From CAVZTX01 sp963778375 (lineage in GTDB: Bacteria; Chloroflexota; Ktedonobacteria; Ktedonobacterales; Ktedonobacteraceae): 56,940 nt of DNA. The stretch covers positions 1-56,940 of the forward strand of contig CAVZTX010000015.1 of assembly GCA_963778375.1 (NCBI GenBank), written 5' to 3'. Of this stretch, positions 46,682 through 56,121 are shown one piece after another; the first letter of the stretch is position 1, and each line of letters opens with the position of its first letter. Position numbers and translations under genes: made by a program. The notes beneath the pieces are model-generated. The model had not been told where the DNA came from and searched no databases. It saw nothing but the letters and a program-made list of their open reading frames with translations.

Positions 46682-48091
46682 TTATTCTTCTGCGCTTGTA
46701 TTCCCTTCAACTCTCGTAACAGCCACTGCTTCAGGTGTTTCAACTACCTCTGTGGTCTCAGTGGTTGGCGCTGATTGTGTCTCTGTGGTGGTAGCCGCCG
46801 CTTCGGTTGCCTCGTCTGAGATTAAAGCAGTATCCGTTGTCGAAGTCAGTGCCTCAATTACCTGATCTGGCGGTGTTTCAGTAGGACCGAGATTTATCTC
46901 GGCTCCTGTTGCAGCTATCGGGGGAACTTCGGCATGCTCCGCTTTAGACTCGCTGCTCTGATCTTCCTGAGCCGTCGAGCCTTGCGAGGCAGCCTCCTTC
47001 TTTTTAGAGGACCTGAGTTCGATGCCATGAAGGGCGGGGTCGTTGTACTGAGGCAGGCCCATTTCCTGACGGATCAATTTGATAGCCTGGTAAACTTCCC
47101 CTGGCTTAATTCCCAGTTCGTCGGCAATCGACTTGTGCACGCCGACATTCGGTAGAGGCAGATACGGCTCGTAGAGGGCGCGAATCTTCTCAAGCTCTTC
47201 CGCGTCGCCCTTATAGGTTTGAAGTTCCCACCAGCTTGGGATACCCTGTCGATCACGAAGCTCTTTAATGATCTTCTTGACAGCTTTTTTGGGAATGCCC
47301 ATTTCTTGCGCAATTTGCGTGCGGATGCCATCGTATTCAGCCGGTGTAGCGAGTTCCAGGTAACGTTCCTCGACCTGCTTGATCTGCTCATCTGTTGGCT
47401 TAAAAGGTTGAGGAGGTGGAATCTTCTCGCGCTTTGGTTTGGGCGGAGTTGGAGGTTTCTGTACTTTGGCCTTGGCGGGCTTCCCTCCAGGTCTCCCACC
47501 TTTTTGACCACCTCCAAAGGGTCGATCAGAGCGCTGTTCCCCTGGACCACCCGGACGTGGGCCACCTTCCATCGGTTGACGTGGACGTTGTCCAAGTGTA
47601 CCTGCCATACCAGGTCCTCGATCGTGATAGCTGCCAGGACCATAACGTTCCCCTTCGCGATAGCCACCCGGGCCACGGTCGCGGTTAGCGCCTTCGCGAT
47701 AGCTCCCAGGCCCACCTGGTCCTCGTTCATCACGGTCGCGATAGCCAGCGGGACCTCCAGGGCTCCCAGGCCCACCTCGATTATCTCTTGGGGCAGGGGA
47801 GGACGGTATTTTCGGATGTGCTGGTGGCTGTTCTGGTTCACTCACTTTAATGTCTGAGATCGAGTCGAACCAACGGCTTCCGCTAGAAGCTGGTTTCGGT
47901 TTAGGAGGTGGTGGAACTGCGCGTACTGGAGTAGCTGTTCCTGCCGCTTTGTCAGGAGTGGCTGGCGCCGTTTTGGCTGCCAATTTCTCTTTTCTAGCTT
48001 TCTGCATGCACTCAGGGCAAGTTACTTCTTTAGCATTTGCCGACTGAAACCACTTGCCGCAGGTGATGCAGCGCATCTTAATTTTGCTCAT
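46682..48091 (-). CDS. Zinc-ribbon protein with Gly/Arg-rich disordered middle and two small helical domains
   Basis: The first 35 residues form a zinc ribbon (RCITCGKWFQ, TCPECMQKARK). Residues about 90-220 are disordered and rich in Gly, Arg, Pro and Asp (GPGGPGSYREG, RDRGPGGYREGERYGPGSY), similar in style to RGG domains of RNA-binding proteins. At about 235-370 lie two related helical units, each with a helix-turn-helix look: IRTQIAQEMGIPKKAVKKII and VHKSIADELGIKPGEVYQAI. The tail is acidic and Thr/Glu-rich. I start at the ATG at 48091, which has GGGGAG seven bases upstream. Nucleic-acid binding is likely; the exact role is unknown and I recognise no named family. Confidence 0.7.
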   Translation of the reverse strand: MSKIKMRCITCGKWFQSANAKEVTCPECMQKARKEKLAAKTAPATPDKAAGTATPVRAVPPPPKPKPASSGSRWFDSISDIKVSEPEQPPAHPKIPSSPAPRDNRGGPGSPGGPAGYRDRDERGPGGPGSYREGANRDRGPGGYREGERYGPGSYHDRGPGMAGTLGQRPRQPMEGGPRPGGPGEQRSDRPFGGGQKGGRPGGKPAKAKVQKPPTPPKPKREKIPPPQPFKPTDEQIKQVEERYLELATPAEYDGIRTQIAQEMGIPKKAVKKIIKELRDRQGIPSWWELQTYKGDAEELEKIRALYEPYLPLPNVGVHKSIADELGIKPGEVYQAIKLIRQEMGLPQYNDPALHGIELRSSKKKEAASQGSTAQEDQSSESKAEHAEVPPIAATGAEINLGPTETPPDQVIEALTSTTDTALISDEATEAAATTTETQSAPTTETTEVVETPEAVAVTRVEGNTSAEE

Positions 48092-48249
48092 GCGCGAACT
48101 CCCCTGTAATACTAGATAAAACTGGACATAAACTGCCCGTGTGTCGGAATGCACTTTCTAGTATAGCAGGTTTAGCTTTTTATCACAATAAGCTCATTAA
48201 ACGCCCTTCCTACCTTGCCTTATGCTTGATTACTAGTACATGGGTTCTC

Positions 48250-50706
48250 CTAAGCAAGCCTGGCTCGTATTGTCTGAGCGCGAATATCTAATGCTGCTGT
48301 TTCTGTCTCCCGGTTCATTTCCCGTAGCATGCTGGCGTAGTTCTCCAGGACAGTGACTAGACGAAGGTGCTGTGGCCCTAAAGCTTGCTCAAAGATGAGG
48401 AGGGCACGTTGGTAAAGTGGCTCCGCTTCAGCGTATTTGTCCTGATCGTGGTAGAGCTTGGCTAAATCACTGAGTGTCTGCGCGACCTCATGATGCTCTG
48501 GCCCTAAACTTTGTTCGCGGATAGCAAGTGCCCGTTGGAAAAGCTGCTCAGCCTGCTTATATTTGCCTTGAGCACGGTAGAGTTTTCCTAGGTTGTTGAG
48601 TTTGACTGCTACGCGGGGATGTTTCGGTCCCAGTCCTTGCTCATTCATTGCCAGGGCACGCAACAAAATAAATTCAGCCTGCTCATACTTGCCTTGAGCA
48701 TAGTAGAGTCTACCCAGATTGTTGAGATTGAGAGCTACAGAGGGATGGTCGAATCCCAACTGTCGCTCATTGATGGAGATCGCACGTAGCCAGAGGTGCT
48801 CGGCCTGCTCATACTTGCTCTGAGTAAAGTAGAGCCATGCCAGGTTATTGAGACTCTCAGCCACGGTGTAATGCTCCGGCCCCATGATCTTCTCGCGGAT
48901 CGCCAGCGCCCTCAGGTAGAGCGACTCTGCCAGGGCTTGCTGATCCAACTCAAGGTAAACCGATGCCAGATTGTTGAGGCTTTCAGCCACATTGGGGTGC
49001 TCTAGCCCCAAAACTTGCTCGTAGACCGTTACTGCTCGTCGAGCGAGTGGTTCGGCCTGAGCGTATTTTCCTTGTTCATAGTAGAGTTCCACCAGCTTAT
49101 TGAGAGTTTCAGCCACATCGGGATGCTCTAGCCCCAAAACTTGCTTGCGGATCTCTAGTGCTTGTCGGAGGAGCGTCCCGGCTTCGGTAAACTGTGCGCG
49201 TTTATATAAGTAGTATCCTGCGCGATTGAGTAATGCTGAGGCTTCTGGAGATGTTATATTCCATTGCGTAATCAGCGCTGCACATGCTTGTGCATGAGGG
49301 AGACACCGTTGGCAGCGCTGCCACACCTCAAAGGTAACATCTGGAAATGCCCGGTTGACAGCACACACTACCCGCTCAGCCCATTGGCGCTGGGTTCGCT
49401 CATCCATTCCATCCTTGAGCACGTGTTGTACCAGGCGATGGATCATGAGCAGTTGAGCCTCAGGATCGCGCCGTACGAGGGAAAACTTACGCAGTTCTCG
49501 AATGGCGACATCCAACTCTAGCGAATCGGCTGCAATTGGCTCAAGTGTGGTACTCAGTCCAGTTCCACCCTCACTGATGATCTCCTCGGGGATTGCATCT
49601 GGATGCAGGAATGCACAGAGCCTCAACAGATCAGCGGCAGCAGAGTTGGCCTGTTGCACTTTCTCAAATGAGAGCGACCAGGTCGTAGCAACCGGCTCAG
49701 GGTGGTCAGCAATGGACTCCCCCCGCAGCCTCAACAGTGTAGCGCTTCGTGTCTGATAACGCGCCAGGTAGCCAGACAGACCGCAGTCGGTCTCCTCAAT
49801 GTAGGCTGCTGCCTGGTCGAGTGCCAAAGGCAGCCCATCCATAATGACTGATAATTCCAGAGCATTAGCGCGATCTCTGGAAGACGCTTGCTCGAGTGGA
49901 GCATCGGGAGCGATGCGCTTGGTCCGACGTAGTAGAAACAATGCGCCCTCTTCTGGCTCCATTTTCTCAAGCTCAATACGTTGGGCTGTAGGCCCCGTGG
50001 TTTGGGCACGCGTCGTCAGCAGAATATGCCCATTGCTGAGCGAGGGCATGAAGTCGTTGGCCATCTCAACATCCTCAACATTATCGAGAATAAGCAGCCA
50101 TCCGGCATATTCTTTCAGCCAGCGCTTGACGCCCACAACGGTATGCTTCTGATCCTGCTCGTCCTTCTCAGGCAAATTCAACAGGCTTGCCAGCTCAACA
50201 CAGTCCGAGATGAGCAATTCGCGTGTGTCCGCTTTGATCCATAGGATAGCCTTGTAATTGCTGTGATAGCGATAGGCGTATTCCACCACTGTTTGTGTTT
50301 TGCCAATGCCACCCAATCCACTGATTGCCTGGGTTTGCGTCACTACGGCTGTCTTGCCTTCTTTGATCACATTATGCAACCAGATGAGCACGTCTTCGCG
50401 GCCCGTAAAGAAAGGGTTGCGCCGGAAAGGTACATTCCATATCAGCGGGAGGGCGGACGAAGCAATGGCTGTCTGCTCGTGCCTTTCCGCCTCGGAGATC
50501 AATCCCAATTCTTCGGGGCTTTTTCCAAAGAGCTCGCACAGCTTTTGACGAAAGTGAAGGCTGGGAGAGGTAATACCACTTTCCCAGCGGTTCACATTGA
50601 CGGTGGTAGTACCAAGTTGTTCCGCTACCTGGCTTTGTGTCCAATAATGAAGTTTGCGCTGGTTTCTCAGCAACCGGTTAGGGATTGCCTTATCAGGTAC
50701 TTTCAC
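48250..50706 (-). CDS. XRE-type HTH, NB-ARC ATPase and TPR regulator (STAND protein)
   Basis: An 818-residue protein. An N-terminal Cro/C1-type HTH (QSQVAEQLGTTTVNVNRWES), an NB-ARC ATPase at about 95-340 (Walker A ISGLGGIGKTQT, Walker B LLILDNVED, then DGLPLALDQAA) and, from about 480, kinesin-light-chain-type TPRs with a period of 42 residues (ALAIREQSLGPEHHEVAQTL). STAND proteins are off until a ligand binds the repeats, then oligomerise. The HTH suggests transcription control. The architecture is common in large Chloroflexota and actinobacterial genomes. It diverges from the secreted repeat gene, with about 275 bases between. Confidence 0.92.
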   Translation of the reverse strand: MKVPDKAIPNRLLRNQRKLHYWTQSQVAEQLGTTTVNVNRWESGITSPSLHFRQKLCELFGKSPEELGLISEAERHEQTAIASSALPLIWNVPFRRNPFFTGREDVLIWLHNVIKEGKTAVVTQTQAISGLGGIGKTQTVVEYAYRYHSNYKAILWIKADTRELLISDCVELASLLNLPEKDEQDQKHTVVGVKRWLKEYAGWLLILDNVEDVEMANDFMPSLSNGHILLTTRAQTTGPTAQRIELEKMEPEEGALFLLRRTKRIAPDAPLEQASSRDRANALELSVIMDGLPLALDQAAAYIEETDCGLSGYLARYQTRSATLLRLRGESIADHPEPVATTWSLSFEKVQQANSAAADLLRLCAFLHPDAIPEEIISEGGTGLSTTLEPIAADSLELDVAIRELRKFSLVRRDPEAQLLMIHRLVQHVLKDGMDERTQRQWAERVVCAVNRAFPDVTFEVWQRCQRCLPHAQACAALITQWNITSPEASALLNRAGYYLYKRAQFTEAGTLLRQALEIRKQVLGLEHPDVAETLNKLVELYYEQGKYAQAEPLARRAVTVYEQVLGLEHPNVAESLNNLASVYLELDQQALAESLYLRALAIREKIMGPEHYTVAESLNNLAWLYFTQSKYEQAEHLWLRAISINERQLGFDHPSVALNLNNLGRLYYAQGKYEQAEFILLRALAMNEQGLGPKHPRVAVKLNNLGKLYRAQGKYKQAEQLFQRALAIREQSLGPEHHEVAQTLSDLAKLYHDQDKYAEAEPLYQRALLIFEQALGPQHLRLVTVLENYASMLREMNRETETAALDIRAQTIRARLA

Positions 50707-50981
50707 TGTTGGACTCCTCTCTGCTCTGCTTAAACTCCTCTCAGAGTTTCCATGTTAAGGCTTACATTCCGTAACTGGAGGTCGCCAGATTAAAACACAC
50801 TTCCAAATGAGTCCGTGAAAAAGCTTGATAAAGAAATGTTAATTTGCCGTTATTCCTTTTACGTTATACCTCGTGTTATGATGACTGGCAAGAAGCTTTG
50901 GTATCCTTTTTTGGAATAAATAGAACATTGGCGAAGATCAAATGAGAAGAAGATTACAAACGAGAAAGGGGTAAAGCAGAC

Positions 50982-52166
50982 ATAAATCATCTGAAGAGGC
51001 GCATCCTTTCGTGCACGCTTGGCATTGCATTAATTTCTCTACTACTGACGACAAAGATGGTCGTAGCGGCTCCACTGACCTGCGGGGCTTGGAGTGTCGT
51101 TTCCAGTCCTAATGCAGGCACAAGCTCCAACTTTCTGCAGGCCGTGGCAACCGTCTCGGCGAATGATGTGTGGGCGGTGGGCTTTTACTTTGCTATGCCA
51201 GGTGCCAGCGTCCCTGCCAGCACACTCACCGAGCACTGGAACGGCACGAGCTGGAGCATCGTCCCTAGTCCCAATGTTGGCACGAACCAGAACTTCCTTT
51301 ATGGAGTATCCGCTGCTTCGTCGAATGATGTCTGGGCCGTGGGATATGATTATACCGTCGGCGCTCCGGCGAGCACATTGATCGAGCATTGGAACGGTAC
51401 TCAATGGAGTATTGTCTCCAGTCCCAATGTGACAGGGTCCAATCAGCTACACGGAGTATCCGCCATTTCCGCCACCAATGCCTGGGCTGTAGGATACTCC
51501 AACAATAATGGGACAGTGGATACCCTTACCGAGCACTGGAACGGTTCCAAATGGAGTGTCGTCTCCAGCCCCAATGTTGGAACATACGGCAGTAGTCTAT
51601 CCAGCGTAGCAGGGATCTCTGCCAACAATGTCTGGGCAGTGGGAGAATCTGGTGGTAACCTCGCACATACGCTGATCGAGCACTGGAATGGCAGCAGTTG
51701 GAGCGTCGTGAAGAGTCTCGACGCCGGGAAGACCGGATCCAAGAATGGAGGCTTTTACGGGGTAGCAGCAAGCGGAGCGAACAATGTCTGGGCCGTTGGT
51801 TTCTACGTCATCACCGGTACCACTCCTGTACAGGCGACGCTGATCGAGCACTGGAACGGCAGCAGTTGGAGCATTATTACCAGTCCCAATGTTGCGTCGG
51901 ATGCTAATCGCCTGTATGGGGTGGCAACCATCTCTGCAAGCAATGTCTGGACCGTCGGATACTCCACCCCTAATGAGGGCGTCAATCAGACCCTCACCGA
52001 GCACTGGAATGGCAGCAGTTGGAGCATCGTCTCCAGCCCCAATGTCGGATCATCAAATAACGATCTGACCGGAGTGGCAACCATCCCTGCAAACAACCAG
52101 GTCTGGACAGCAGGTTTCTACGATACCAATCCTACTCCACAGACACTCACCGAGTTCTACTGTTAG
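50982..52166 (+). CDS. Secreted repeat protein with VWAVG / EHWNGSSWS blades
   Basis: At least six repeats of about 50-55 residues, each with NVWAVGxx, TLxEHWNGSSWSIVSSPN and a loop, suggesting a propeller or similar all-beta fold. The first ATG in the frame is at 51057, but the codons before it encode a good signal peptide (LKRRILSCTLGIALISLLLT), so the gene starts earlier. The frame is open back to 50946 with no ATG, GTG or TTG suitable; ATA at 50982 sits 11 bases after GAAAGGGG exactly where a start is expected. It may be an ATG changed to ATA or a rare start. Function unknown; extracellular. Confidence 0.75.
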   Translation: MNHLKRRILSCTLGIALISLLLTTKMVVAAPLTCGAWSVVSSPNAGTSSNFLQAVATVSANDVWAVGFYFAMPGASVPASTLTEHWNGTSWSIVPSPNVGTNQNFLYGVSAASSNDVWAVGYDYTVGAPASTLIEHWNGTQWSIVSSPNVTGSNQLHGVSAISATNAWAVGYSNNNGTVDTLTEHWNGSKWSVVSSPNVGTYGSSLSSVAGISANNVWAVGESGGNLAHTLIEHWNGSSWSVVKSLDAGKTGSKNGGFYGVAASGANNVWAVGFYVITGTTPVQATLIEHWNGSSWSIITSPNVASDANRLYGVATISASNVWTVGYSTPNEGVNQTLTEHWNGSSWSIVSSPNVGSSNNDLTGVATIPANNQVWTAGFYDTNPTPQTLTEFYC

Positions 52167-52178
52167 CTGGTCTCTTTT

Positions 52179-55100
52179 TTAGAATGCCGCTTGCTCCGCA
52201 GCAAAGAACTGCTCTACATCTTTCAAACTAGCAGTTCTACGAGCAGGCGGCAGCGCATTGATGACAAGCCTGCCATAGCCTTTCGTGTACAGGCGTGTGT
52301 CGAGGATAGCCATCACTCCACGATCATCACGGGTGCGCAGCAAGCGTCCCAAACCTTGCTTGAGGCGTAGGACTGCCTGGGGAAGTACATACGTGCCGAA
52401 CCAATTTTCTCCCGCCGCCTTCATCTGTGCAATGCGTGCCTCGTGAACCGGATCATCCGGTGGGTCAAAGGGCAGCTTATCGATCACCACTAGAGAAAGA
52501 GCTTCACCGGCGATATCGACACCCTCCCAGAAGCTCTTTAGTCCGAAGAGTACCGCACCCTCTTCCTCGCGGAACTTGCGTGTCAGCTCAGTACGAGGCA
52601 TGTCTCCCTGACGTAAGAGGGGATAATCAAGATGCGCTGGCATAATTTGACAAAACTCTTCATAGACTTCTTCGAGCATGCGTTTGCTTGAGAAAAGTAA
52701 AAAGGCCCGGCCTTGCGAGGCCTCCACCAATCGCTCCATCTCTCGAGCTATCGCCTTCATATAGCCCGTAGAGTTCGGACCATACGCAGGTTCAGGCAGA
52801 TGGCGGGGAACATAGAGCAAGGCGTTATGCTCGAAATCAAAGCTGAGCGGCAGAATGCGTTCGATCAAATTCGGGTAATCGGCAAAGTCAAGCCCCGTGC
52901 GGCTGCGGAAGTAGGCAAAATTTGGTCCTTTATCGTCTGGTTTCTGTGGGTTGGGGCCGATAGTTGCCAGTGTCGCGGATGTACAGATGACGTTGGACTT
53001 GTCAAATAATTGCTTTTTCAGCCAGGAAGAAACCTCTAATGGTGCTGCTGACACTTCTAGCAAGCCGCCTCGCCGCCCCGGGGTATTTACGCGTTCAGCA
53101 TAGTAGACGAATTCGCCTGCTTTCCCGACGGAGAATACCATGCGAATATCCTGGGCCAGGTTCTCCGTACGTGCAAGCAACTTGTCATAGAGATTACTTT
53201 CCTTCTCGGGCATATCTTTCGGACGTAGCTTGCGCAGCGAATCGCCCAAATCAGAAATCACAGTTGCGAGTCTTAAACCCTCCTGAAGCGGCTCATACAG
53301 GTTTGCTCTATTCTTGAAGCCTGGATCAGCGACTATCTCTAGTTGCCTCCATGTATCGGTCATAGCTTTTACCGCCTCATCTTGCAGGCTCACCGAACTA
53401 TGATCCTTGAGCATGCGCTGGGCAAGCAAAGTGGATATGCGTGCCTGGCTGATGGTAACGGTGAATGCGCGGGTTGCCTCCTCCTCGAGATGATGGGCCT
53501 CATCTATGATAATCAGATCGCGCTTGGGCAGCAGATAGCCTTCCATCACGGCATCGATAAGTAGCAGCGTATGGTTGACAACCATTACCTGCGCATTTCC
53601 CGCCTTCACCCGCATCTTGCGAACGTAGCAATCCGAAAAGAAATTGCACTTGCCCCACGCGCACTGATCGCTATCGGCATGCACCTTACTGCGTATCTCG
53701 GCAGGAAGCTGGAATCCGAGTGTTTCAAAGTCTCCATCGAAGCTTAATTCAGGGTCTTCCGTGATGTTAATCAGGCGCAAAAAATCACAATTCTTGACGT
53801 AATATTGGATGCCTTGCCGCTCGTTTTCCATACGATCCAGACAGAGATAGTTAGCCATTCCTTTAATCAGAGCTGCCGGAAAAGGCTTGATATGTTTCTG
53901 TACAAAAGGAATATCTTTATAAAAAAGTTGCTCCTGCAAGGCTTTATTAGCTGTGCTGATGATAGCTACCTGGTTAGAACGCACGATAGGAAGCAAGTAA
54001 GCAAGCGATTTGCCTGTTCCCGTTCCGGCTTCCACGATGGCAGGTATCTCCTCCGTCAGAGCCTTCGCGACAAGCCTTGCCATCTCAACTTGCGCTTCCC
54101 GCTCTTCATAGCCTGGCAGCCGTTTTGAAAGAACTCCTCTTTGACGCAAATCGGCAGAGACGATGTTTTGGAGGTGAGATTCGTCACTGGAAGCAGGCTC
54201 GCTGAAGGATGATTCTGTGTCCTGCTCATAAAAAGGGATGTCGTCGATTGTCTTAGTATCCGTGGTTGAGGTAGAAGTGTGGCCTCTACCGTTCTGGTCT
54301 ATAGTGTTCTGATTGGTAGTTGTCTGATGATCAATTGGAGCAGATACTGGCGTGGAAGATACCATCGAAATATTGGAAACTGTACCGCCTTCAATCGATG
54401 CCATCTGGGGAACAGGAGCCTCTATAGTCTCTTCTGAGTGTGCCTGTTTTGTTTGCTGCATCCTCACATTATTATTGCTAACCAGGGGCGTAGATAACGA
54501 TGGAGCAACTCGCTGCGTTCCTGCCTGGATAGGCAACCCCATCAGCGCACGTAAATAAGCATCGGCAAATGCCTGGGTATGTGGGAAGCGTTCATCGGCT
54601 TTATAAGCCACGGCCTGAAGCAGCACGCGCTCAACGGCTGGTGAAATAGCGCTATTCAAGATATGCGGGAGCGGAAATGTCTCGTGCTCTTGCTGGTGTG
54701 ACAATGTTTTACGATCAGTTCCCTTATATGGACGGCGTCCACAAAGCCATTCATACACCATCACAGCCAGGGAGTACTGGTCGCTAGCAGCGGTAAGGGT
54801 GCCTTGCAAATGTTCTGGTGCTCGATACAGAAGGGCAGGTGCTTTATCGTCAAAAGGCTCGAGCAAAAGCGAAAAGTCGGTCAGCAGAACATCGTTGCGT
54901 TCCCCAACCAGCAAATTACCTGGATGCAGATTCCCATGCAGAATGTTATTGACATGTGCGTAATGCAGGGCATCAGCAATCGGAGAAAGCACCCTCTTCA
55001 CCTCATCAGGTGCATGGCATTCACCTACGGAAAAGCGCTGCAAAATAGTTCCCCCCGGCACATACTGCACCACAAGATAGCCGAGGTCCCCTAGAATACC

Positions 55101-55334
55101 GGAATCCTGAACTTCAGCAATATAGCGGTGTCGCAGTTTCGTTTTGAGCAGTTTAGCTCGAGCAAGAAAAGTGTCTCTAGCTTCTCTCGTGGTGAGGGGC
55201 GTGGAAAAGACCTTGATGAGTGCATCCTTCTTGCGCTGCTGTTGCCTGCTCAGGTAGAGGCGACTGGTAGAACTTTCTGCAAGCGGTCGGATGATAGTAT
55301 ATGGACCGATCTGCTGAAGTTCTACGTCTGCCAT
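52179..55334 (-). CDS. Ser/Thr pseudokinase fused to a DinG-family DNA helicase
   Basis: Residues about 10-265 align in layout with Hanks kinases, but the Gly loop is lost (PLAESSTSRLYLSR), HRDxKPxN is HGNLHPGNLL and DFG is DFS (LLTDFSLLL), so catalysis is unlikely. After a 130-residue linker comes an XPD/DinG helicase: Walker A EAGTGTGKSLAYLLP (about 436), Cys near 498 (LCLDRMENE) and CAWGKCNFFSDCYVRK (about 563) as a probable Fe-S site, DEAH box IIDEAHHLEEEA (about 611), and FGLKSFWEGVDI with LKQGLGRLLRT. DinG enzymes unwind DNA or R-loops 5' to 3' in repair. ATG start, no frame break over 1,051 residues. The pseudokinase may regulate or dock the helicase. Confidence 0.9.
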   Translation of the reverse strand: MADVELQQIGPYTIIRPLAESSTSRLYLSRQQQRKKDALIKVFSTPLTTREARDTFLARAKLLKTKLRHRYIAEVQDSGILGDLGYLVVQYVPGGTILQRFSVGECHAPDEVKRVLSPIADALHYAHVNNILHGNLHPGNLLVGERNDVLLTDFSLLLEPFDDKAPALLYRAPEHLQGTLTAASDQYSLAVMVYEWLCGRRPYKGTDRKTLSHQQEHETFPLPHILNSAISPAVERVLLQAVAYKADERFPHTQAFADAYLRALMGLPIQAGTQRVAPSLSTPLVSNNNVRMQQTKQAHSEETIEAPVPQMASIEGGTVSNISMVSSTPVSAPIDHQTTTNQNTIDQNGRGHTSTSTTDTKTIDDIPFYEQDTESSFSEPASSDESHLQNIVSADLRQRGVLSKRLPGYEEREAQVEMARLVAKALTEEIPAIVEAGTGTGKSLAYLLPIVRSNQVAIISTANKALQEQLFYKDIPFVQKHIKPFPAALIKGMANYLCLDRMENERQGIQYYVKNCDFLRLINITEDPELSFDGDFETLGFQLPAEIRSKVHADSDQCAWGKCNFFSDCYVRKMRVKAGNAQVMVVNHTLLLIDAVMEGYLLPKRDLIIIDEAHHLEEEATRAFTVTISQARISTLLAQRMLKDHSSVSLQDEAVKAMTDTWRQLEIVADPGFKNRANLYEPLQEGLRLATVISDLGDSLRKLRPKDMPEKESNLYDKLLARTENLAQDIRMVFSVGKAGEFVYYAERVNTPGRRGGLLEVSAAPLEVSSWLKKQLFDKSNVICTSATLATIGPNPQKPDDKGPNFAYFRSRTGLDFADYPNLIERILPLSFDFEHNALLYVPRHLPEPAYGPNSTGYMKAIAREMERLVEASQGRAFLLFSSKRMLEEVYEEFCQIMPAHLDYPLLRQGDMPRTELTRKFREEEGAVLFGLKSFWEGVDIAGEALSLVVIDKLPFDPPDDPVHEARIAQMKAAGENWFGTYVLPQAVLRLKQGLGRLLRTRDDRGVMAILDTRLYTKGYGRLVINALPPARRTASLKDVEQFFAAEQAAF

Positions 55335-55542
55335 GGTGCTACTCTCTTCCCCGATATGTGAACGAATGTTTGTGCCGGATGTAGAGTATTATATCATGTG
55401 GGAGAAAGAGGAAGTTGAGGGCTTTGTCGAGCTTTGATAATTCTGGCGAACTCCTCAACTTGCGCGTGTTTTTCTGATGACACCCTTAACCTCCTATAAA
55501 CGTATCATTACCAAACCGCGTTTTCTAGCAAGGAACAATCCT

Positions 55543-56061
55543 ATGGACAATATTCAGACAACTCGAAAATGGTCGGAACTGCGTGGCCTGGCTGTCGTCA
55601 CTCTCGCAGGCGGGAAAAAAGAAGGCACATGCGATGATTTCTACTTCGTGCCAAGCTCACAGAATATTTACGCGCTTCGCGTCAAGACGGGACTGTTTGG
55701 ACATAAAGGGTTACTGGTAGCCAACGTTGACGCGATTGGACAAGATGCGATTACCGCTGCCAGTGAAGAGGCACTATGGAACGAGTCGGAAGATGAGCAT
55801 GTAGCGACGCTCCCCCTCGGTCAGAGTCTGCTCTCATATAAAATCATGAGCGCAAGTGGAACGCTTGTTGGCAGTATTGGCGATGTGCTGATTGATACTA
55901 GCTCACCTAAAGCTCTCCGCATCTCCGCCTTTGAGCTTTCCAGAGGTTTGCGCGAACGTATTAGTGGCAATTATTCAACCTTCTCCGCTGCACAGGTGAC
56001 AAGCTGGGGACGGGATGTACTGGTCATCCCTGATGATGTGGCCCAATCTCTGCAAGGGTAA
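55543..56061 (+). CDS. PRC-barrel-like protein
   Basis: About 172 residues from the ATG at 55543, which has AGGA eight bases upstream; an in-frame extension to 55477 has no site. Two PRC-barrel-like units can be seen: LRGLAVVTLAGGKKEGTCDD with VPSSQNIYALRVK, and LLSYKIMSASGTLVGSIGDV with the following ISAFELSRG. Such domains bind partner proteins or RNA. No catalytic residues. It is followed 60 bases later by the DedA gene, possibly in one transcript. Confidence 0.65.
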   Translation: MDNIQTTRKWSELRGLAVVTLAGGKKEGTCDDFYFVPSSQNIYALRVKTGLFGHKGLLVANVDAIGQDAITAASEEALWNESEDEHVATLPLGQSLLSYKIMSASGTLVGSIGDVLIDTSSPKALRISAFELSRGLRERISGNYSTFSAAQVTSWGRDVLVIPDDVAQSLQG

Positions 56062-56121
56062 GGTATGTAGTCCTTGAGTGCAGTAACGTGCCAGGAATGT
56101 AACAGAGAAAGTAGACATGCA

